DNA from: an uncultured Clostridia bacterium
Lineage (GTDB): Bacteria > Bacillota > Clostridia > TANB77 > CAG-508
Length of the DNA stretch: 9,825 nucleotides
Assembly: GCA_934167735.1 (NCBI GenBank)
Contig: CAKPLV010000024.1
Location: 1 to 9,825, forward strand
Reading direction: 5' to 3'
The position numbers and the translations under genes are program-made. A model generated the notes under the pieces. It did no database searches. It saw nothing but the letters and a program-made list of their open reading frames with translations, and was not told the DNA's origin. This document shows positions 5,542 to 9,825 of the stretch, in pieces (position 1 is the first letter of the stretch; every line of letters starts with the position of its first letter).

Positions 5542-8523
5542 TTATCTTTTTATTTCTTCTAAGATATATGCTTCAATAATATCTCCTTCTTTGATATCAT
5601 TGTATTTTTCAATTTGAATTCCACATTCATATCCTTTTGAAACTTCTTTTGCATCATCTTTAAATCTCTTTAATGAAGCAAGTTTACCTTCATGAATAAC
5701 AACATTATCACGTATTACTCTTACTCCTGCATTTCTTTCAAGTTTTCCATCTATTACATATGCACCAGCAATTGTACCAACATTTGAAATTTTGAATGTT
5801 TGTCTTACTTCTGCATTTCCTATAACATGTTCTTCATATTTTGGTGCTAACATACCTTTCATTGCTGCTTGAACATCATCAAGTGCTTGATATATTACAG
5901 AATATTGTTTGATTTCAACATCTTCTTTATCTGCAATATCTTTTGCATTTGGCATTGGTCTAACATTAAATGCTATTATAATTGCATTTGATACTTTTGC
6001 AAGTGTAACATCTGATTCTGTAACAGCTCCTGTTGCTGAGTGTATAACTTTAACTCTAACTTCTTCATTTGACAATTTTTCCATTGATTGTTTAATTGCT
6101 TCTACAGAACCTTGTACATCTGCTTTAACAATTAAGTTAAGTACTTTTAGATTTCCTTCTTCCATTTGTTGGAATAAATTATCTAATGTTACTTTAGAAT
6201 TTGCATTTATTGCTTTTTCTCTTTCTTGACGTTTTCTCTTTTCTATTAAGTGTTTAGCTGTTTTCTCATCTTTTACTTCGTAGAATATATCTCCAGCTTG
6301 TGGAACTTCTGTTAAACCAGTGATTTCAACAGGTGTTGAAGGTCCAGCCACTTTAACTTTTTTACCTTTTTCGTCTGTCATTGTTCTTATTCTACCAATT
6401 GATGATCCTACAACAATTGTATCTCCAACGTCAAGTGTTCCTCTTTGTACTAACATTGATGCAACAGCACCTTTGTTCTTATCAAGCCTTGCTTCAATAA
6501 CAACACCTTTTGCTTGTTTGTGTGGATTTGCTTTTAATTCTAATACATCTGCTTCTAGTAATACCATTTCAAGTAATTGATCTATATTTTGATGTTGTTT
6601 TGCTGAAATTGGTACAAATATTGTCTCTCCACCCCATTCTTCAGGTACTAATTCATATGTCATTAATTCTTGTTTTACTTTATCTATGTTTGCATCTGGT
6701 AAGTCAATTTTGTTTATTGCAACAATTATTGGAATTCCAGCTGATTTAGCATGGTTTATTGCTTCTACTGTTTGAGGCATTACCCCATCATTTGCAGCAA
6801 CAACTAATATTGCAATATCTGTTATTTGTGCACCTCTAGCTCTCATTGCAGTAAATGCTTCATGTCCTGGTGTATCTAAGAATGTAATTTCTCTATCATT
6901 TACTTTAACTTTATAAGCACCTATATGTTGTGTTATTCCTCCAGCTTCTCCTTCAATTACATTTGTTCTTTTTACAGCATCTAGTAATGATGTTTTTCCA
7001 TGGTCTACGTGTCCCATAACAACTACAACTGGTGGTCTAACTTCTAGATCTTCTTCTTTATCTTCAGAGTCATCAAATAATATATCTTCTTCTGTTACTG
7101 TTTCTTTTTTGTTTACTTTTACTCCAAATTCGTCTGCAATTAATGCTGCTGTATCAAAATCTATTTCATTGTTTATTGTTGCCATAATTCCATATCCTAA
7201 TAGTTTTTTGATAACTTCTGCTGTTGTTTTCTTTAATTCTGCAGCAAAGTCTTTAACAGTAATACTTTCTGGTATAGTTATTTCTTCTAGTTTGAAGATT
7301 TTTTGTTTTGTTCTTTCTTCATCTTTTCCAGTATTCTTTTTCTTACCTTTTTTTCCTCTTTGTGTTGTTAAATCATAATAATCTAACATTCCACCTTCTT
7401 GATCATCAAACATATTAGATAATCTATCTGTTCTTTTTAATCCTTTTAATTTTAATTCGTTTATATCTCCGCTTTGGTTGTTTTTTCTTGATTTATTATT
7501 CTTTTTGTTTGATCTGTTTTCTTCAAATTTGTTATTTTCTTTTTGTTTGTCAATTGATTTGTTATATTCTCTAGCTGGCTCTTTTTCAACTGTGTCAACA
7601 GCCATAATATCTTTAATATTTCTTTCTATTCCTCTTTCATCTAATGGTCTATTTCCACCAAATCTTTGATTTCCATTTGGTCTATTATTTCTGTTATCAA
7701 ATCTATTATTTGAATTGTTTTTGTTATAACCATTGTTATTATTGTTTTTATTAAAGTTATTATTTCTGTAGTTATTGTTGCCATTGTTGTTACCATTATT
7801 ATTGTTATTTCTGTTATTAAATTTATTGTTTCTATTTTGATAGTTACCATTATTGTTACTATTGTTGTTATTATAATTATTGTTTCTGTTTTGATAATTA
7901 TTATTTCTGTTTGATTGTCTATAATCTCTGTTTTGATTTTGATTATTGTATGTGTTTTCTCTTTTCTTTTCTACTACTTTTACTGTTGCCACTTCTTCTT
8001 TCTTTACCTCAACATCCATTTTATTTTCTTTTTGTTCAACTTTTACTTCTTCAACTTTTTCTTCTTTTTTGTCTTCTACTTTCTTTTCTGGTTGAACTTC
8101 TTTTTTATTATCTTTTTTGATTCCAAATAACTCGTCAACTGTCATTGGTTTTGAAGGTTTATTTCTATATACTAAATTGTAATCTTTGTTTTGTTTTCTT
8201 TCTACAAATCCTATATTGTTTTTCTTTTCTTCTTTTTTAACAGCTTCTTTTGGTTGGTGATTTTCATCTGCTATTATAACTTCTCTTCTTATGATAACAG
8301 GTGAATCATTTTTTTCAACCTTTTTTTCTTGTTTTTCGTTATTTACTTTTTTATTGTCTTTTTTCATATTTTTAGCCATTTCCTTTATTCTATCTATATC
8401 CTTATCTTCAACTGCACTTAAATGGCTTTTTGCTTCGACATTTAATTTTTTTGCAATCTCTAAAACTTCTTTACTGGTTAAGCCTAATTCTTTTGCTATA
8501 TCATATATTTTTGTCTTACCCAA
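5542..8523 (-). CDS. infB: Translation initiation factor IF-2 with long Asn-rich linker
   Basis: GTPase that places fMet-tRNA in the 30S P site and promotes subunit joining. I choose the TTG at 8523 (993 residues, MGKTKIYDIAKEL): it gives the N-terminus usual for the family (MxKxRVYExAKxL), and GGGGGTGAT sits at ideal distance. An in-frame ATG at 8529 lies inside that site and is less likely. Domains: IF2N about 1-50; Lys/Glu-rich linker 55-190; Asn-rich tract about 193-289; basic linker; second IF2N-like domain about 411-470; G domain with GHVDHGKT (504-511), DTPGH (550-554), NKID (604-607) and SAK (640-642); then domains II, III and the C-terminal fMet-tRNA-binding part ending EEIKR. All GTPase motifs are intact. 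It is much longer than the 716-residue Bacillus factor, entirely because of the linker. It overlaps rnpM by 8 nt. Confidence 0.97.
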   Translation of the reverse strand: MGKTKIYDIAKELGLTSKEVLEIAKKLNVEAKSHLSAVEDKDIDRIKEMAKNMKKDNKKVNNEKQEKKVEKNDSPVIIRREVIIADENHQPKEAVKKEEKKNNIGFVERKQNKDYNLVYRNKPSKPMTVDELFGIKKDNKKEVQPEKKVEDKKEEKVEEVKVEQKENKMDVEVKKEEVATVKVVEKKRENTYNNQNQNRDYRQSNRNNNYQNRNNNYNNNNSNNNGNYQNRNNKFNNRNNNNNGNNNGNNNYRNNNFNKNNNNNGYNKNNSNNRFDNRNNRPNGNQRFGGNRPLDERGIERNIKDIMAVDTVEKEPAREYNKSIDKQKENNKFEENRSNKKNNKSRKNNQSGDINELKLKGLKRTDRLSNMFDDQEGGMLDYYDLTTQRGKKGKKKNTGKDEERTKQKIFKLEEITIPESITVKDFAAELKKTTAEVIKKLLGYGIMATINNEIDFDTAALIADEFGVKVNKKETVTEEDILFDDSEDKEEDLEVRPPVVVVMGHVDHGKTSLLDAVKRTNVIEGEAGGITQHIGAYKVKVNDREITFLDTPGHEAFTAMRARGAQITDIAILVVAANDGVMPQTVEAINHAKSAGIPIIVAINKIDLPDANIDKVKQELMTYELVPEEWGGETIFVPISAKQHQNIDQLLEMVLLEADVLELKANPHKQAKGVVIEARLDKNKGAVASMLVQRGTLDVGDTIVVGSSIGRIRTMTDEKGKKVKVAGPSTPVEITGLTEVPQAGDIFYEVKDEKTAKHLIEKRKRQEREKAINANSKVTLDNLFQQMEEGNLKVLNLIVKADVQGSVEAIKQSMEKLSNEEVRVKVIHSATGAVTESDVTLAKVSNAIIIAFNVRPMPNAKDIADKEDVEIKQYSVIYQALDDVQAAMKGMLAPKYEEHVIGNAEVRQTFKISNVGTIAGAYVIDGKLERNAGVRVIRDNVVIHEGKLASLKRFKDDAKEVSKGYECGIQIEKYNDIKEGDIIEAYILEEIKR
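7657..7947 (-). repeat. Asn-rich low-complexity segment within infB
   Basis: The coding strand is dominated by AAT/AAC codons, giving about 55 Asn in 97 residues, punctuated by Arg, Tyr, Phe, Gln and Gly (units such as NNNYQNRNNNY and RNNNFNKNNNNNG). It lies between the Lys/Glu-rich linker and the second IF2N-like domain. The repeat is irregular, not a tandem array of one unit, and AAT and AAC are mixed, so simple slippage of one codon is not the whole story. It should be disordered. Confidence 0.9.
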
Positions 8524-8794
8524 TAACATCACCCCCAACTTTTTTTATTATATTTTGAATTTCTAGATATATTTCATCACTTATTGTTGTTTCAAGTGCT
8601 TTTTCTAATTTCTTTGTTTTCTTTGCTTTCTCTAAACAACTTTCATTATAACAAATATATGCTCCTCGTCCTGATTCTTTTCCGTTTTTATCTATTTTTA
8701 TTTCATTTTCTTTATTTCTTACAATTCTTAATAACTCATTTTTATTTTTTTGTGTTCTACATATAACACAACTTCTTTGTGGTATTTTTTTCAC
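8516..8794 (-). CDS. rnpM: RNase P modulator RnpM (YlxR family)
   Basis: Small RNA-binding protein of the YlxR/DUF448 family; the Bacillus member was shown to bind RNase P RNA and modulate its activity. It has 92 residues and both family signatures: PQRSCVICR (5-13) with the CxxC pair and GRGAYIC (42-48), plus a basic segment KAKKTKKLEKAL (56-67). The start is GTG (8794-8792), supported by a perfect AGGAGGT (8799-8805) 4 nt upstream. It begins 17 nt after the nusA stop, and its last eight bases overlap infB. The usual next gene in Bacillus, the L7Ae-like rplGA/ylxQ, is absent. The extra C-terminal part (IIKKVGGDVIG) is encoded by the same bases that form the infB ribosome-binding site. Confidence 0.93.
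   Translation of the reverse strand: MKKIPQRSCVICRTQKNKNELLRIVRNKENEIKIDKNGKESGRGAYICYNESCLEKAKKTKKLEKALETTISDEIYLEIQNIIKKVGGDVIG
8528..8536 (-). promoter_or_regulatory. Shine-Dalgarno that sets the infB TTG start
   Basis: GGGGGTGAT pairs with the 16S 3' end along nine bases (GGAGGTGAT, with one G-U wobble). The GGGGG core ends 8 nt before the TTG at 8523-8521. The alternative ATG (8529-8527) overlaps the same site and would leave only 2 nt to the core. The site lies inside the last codons of rnpM, which implies coupled translation. Confidence 0.75.
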
Positions 8795-8811
8795 TATTAC
8801 CTCCTATAAGA

Positions 8812-9825
8812 TTATTCTTCACTGTCTTCATTTTGAGTTTCTTCTTGTTTTTCTTCTAGCATTTTTCTGAATTGTGATTCAGATTTTATGTCTATTTTCC
8901 ATTCTGTAAGTTTTGCTGCTAGTCTTGCATTTTGTCCAGCTTTACCTATTGCTAATGATAATTGATCATCTGGTACAATAACTTGTGCAAATCTTTTTTC
9001 TTCATCAATATCAACTGCCATTATTTTTGCTGGTAATAATGCTGATGAAATATAAATACTTGGATCTGGATTCCATTCTATAACATCTATTTTTTCTCCA
9101 TGTAATTCATTTATAACATTTTGTATACGAATTCCTTTTTGTCCAACACATGATCCAACTGGGTCTATGTTTTCATTTGAAGAATATACTGCTACTTTAC
9201 TTCTTAGTCCTGGATCTCTTGAAACACTTTTTATTTCTATTAATCCTTCATATATTTCTGGTATTTCAAATTCTAGTAATTTTCTTACAAAGTCTGGATG
9301 TGTTCTTGATACTATTGCTTGAGGTATTCCTTTTTCTCCTCTTTCGACATCTACAACATATCCTTTGATTTTGTCATTTACCTTATATGTTTCTGTTGGT
9401 ATTTGATCTTTTGTTAACATTATTCCTTCTAGTTTTCCTAAATCTAATACAACTATATGTTTGTCTGCTTTTTGTACTAATCCTGTAACTATTTCTCCTT
9501 TTCTTTCATTGTATTCGTTAAATACTAGATTTCTTTCTGTTTCTCTTAATTTTTGAATAATTACTTGTTTTGCTGTTTGTGCTGCAATTCTACCAAAATC
9601 TCTAGGTACTATTTCAACTTCTACTGTATCTCCTAAATTTAAGTCTTTGTTTATTTTTCTTGCTTCTTCTAATGAGATTTCTAGTGCATCATCATTTGCT
9701 TTTTCCATTACTTCCTTTATTGCAAATACATGTGTTGCACCTGTTTGTTCATCCATTTTTACATCAACATTTTCTAATGCATCAAAATTTCTTTTATATG
9801 CTGTTACTAATGCTGATTTTATTGA
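8812..9825 (-). CDS. nusA: Transcription termination/antitermination factor NusA, N-terminus cut
   Basis: Binds RNA polymerase and nascent RNA and modulates pausing, intrinsic termination and antitermination. The frame remains open to the right edge: 23 codons before the first in-window ATG (9756) read SIKSALVTAYKRNFDALENV, which is the normal NusA N-terminal helix, so that ATG is internal and the true start lies outside. Of 337 visible residues, about 1-100 are the polymerase-binding N-terminal domain, 105-165 the S1 domain (GEIVTGLVQKADKHIVVLDLG), then KH1 with the GQKG loop (228-231) and KH2 with GKAG (294-297, context LSLAIGKAGQNARLAAKLT). It ends in a short acidic tail (EEKQEETQNEDSEE), with no C-terminal acidic-repeat domains of the E. 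coli type. It is the first visible gene of the operon; rimP would be expected upstream. Confidence 0.97.
   Translation of the reverse strand, partial: SIKSALVTAYKRNFDALENVDVKMDEQTGATHVFAIKEVMEKANDDALEISLEEARKINKDLNLGDTVEVEIVPRDFGRIAAQTAKQVIIQKLRETERNLVFNEYNERKGEIVTGLVQKADKHIVVLDLGKLEGIMLTKDQIPTETYKVNDKIKGYVVDVERGEKGIPQAIVSRTHPDFVRKLLEFEIPEIYEGLIEIKSVSRDPGLRSKVAVYSSNENIDPVGSCVGQKGIRIQNVINELHGEKIDVIEWNPDPSIYISSALLPAKIMAVDIDEEKRFAQVIVPDDQLSLAIGKAGQNARLAAKLTEWKIDIKSESQFRKMLEEKQEETQNEDSEE

Noticed and set aside
7641..7850. Minus-strand 69-codon open frame (MVTIKIETINLITEIT...) inside infB
   Set aside because: It is the shifted frame of the AAT/AAC-rich tract, where an Ile/Thr-rich product is unavoidable; there is no ribosome-binding site, and infB is intact in the main frame.
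7657..7947. The infB repeat region as a CRISPR array or mobile element
   Set aside because: The repeats are irregular codon-level Asn runs in frame with infB, with no constant repeat-spacer pattern and no terminal inverted repeats.
7109..8130. Plus-strand open frames opposite infB, rich in Phe/Leu and looking like membrane proteins
   Set aside because: They are antisense reads of Lys/Asn/Glu codons (AAA, AAT, GAA become TTT, ATT, TTC). They lack start signals and family motifs.
9756..9756. NusA starting at the first in-window ATG
   Set aside because: The frame continues upstream to the edge and encodes typical NusA N-terminal sequence (ALVTAYKRNF), so this ATG is internal.

Overview
This is an AT-rich window in which every gene reads on the minus strand. 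It carries the translation/transcription operon usually called nusA-infB. The low GC content, strong purine-rich Shine-Dalgarno sites, AGA/TTA-style codon use and universal TAA stops (eight of eight visible) point to a low-GC Firmicute. The nusA-rnpM-infB-rbfA-nrnA-truB gene order and the clostridial type of pilin-like N-terminus (KGITLIALVVTIVVLLIL) make a member of the Clostridia most likely, possibly a gut or host-associated one. That placement is inference. Trp is encoded by TGG and the reading frames close at TAA, so nothing suggests a changed genetic code.

Layout in transcription order, from high to low coordinates. nusA (8812-9825) is cut at its 5' end by the window edge. It is followed by rnpM/ylxR (GTG start), infB (TTG start, overlapping rnpM), rbfA, nrnA, truB and metG. 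The last gene is a membrane-anchored polysaccharide deacetylase, and a rho-independent terminator sits directly behind its stop codon at 764-799. Gaps between genes are 8-19 nt or overlaps, except infB-rbfA (56 nt), which holds a perfect 29-nt palindrome. Beyond the terminator is a 189-bp intergenic region with a plausible sigma-A promoter. It drives a separate gene for a type IV pilin-like protein that runs off the left edge (1-613).

The core genes act together in RNA and ribosome biology. NusA works in transcription elongation and termination, RnpM is an RNA-binding partner of RNase P, IF2 acts in initiation, RbfA in 30S maturation, NrnA in nanoRNA/pAp turnover, TruB makes tRNA Psi55 and MetRS charges tRNA-Met. 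Two things differ from the textbook Bacillus order: the L7Ae-like rplGA/ylxQ gene is absent between rnpM and infB, and metG plus a cell-wall deacetylase lie where ribF and rpsO often follow truB. The most unusual protein feature is a long Asn-rich disordered tract in IF2. I found no defence system, mobile element, CRISPR array, tRNA or rRNA, and no evidence of an undescribed system. This is mostly a housekeeping region with a few local oddities.
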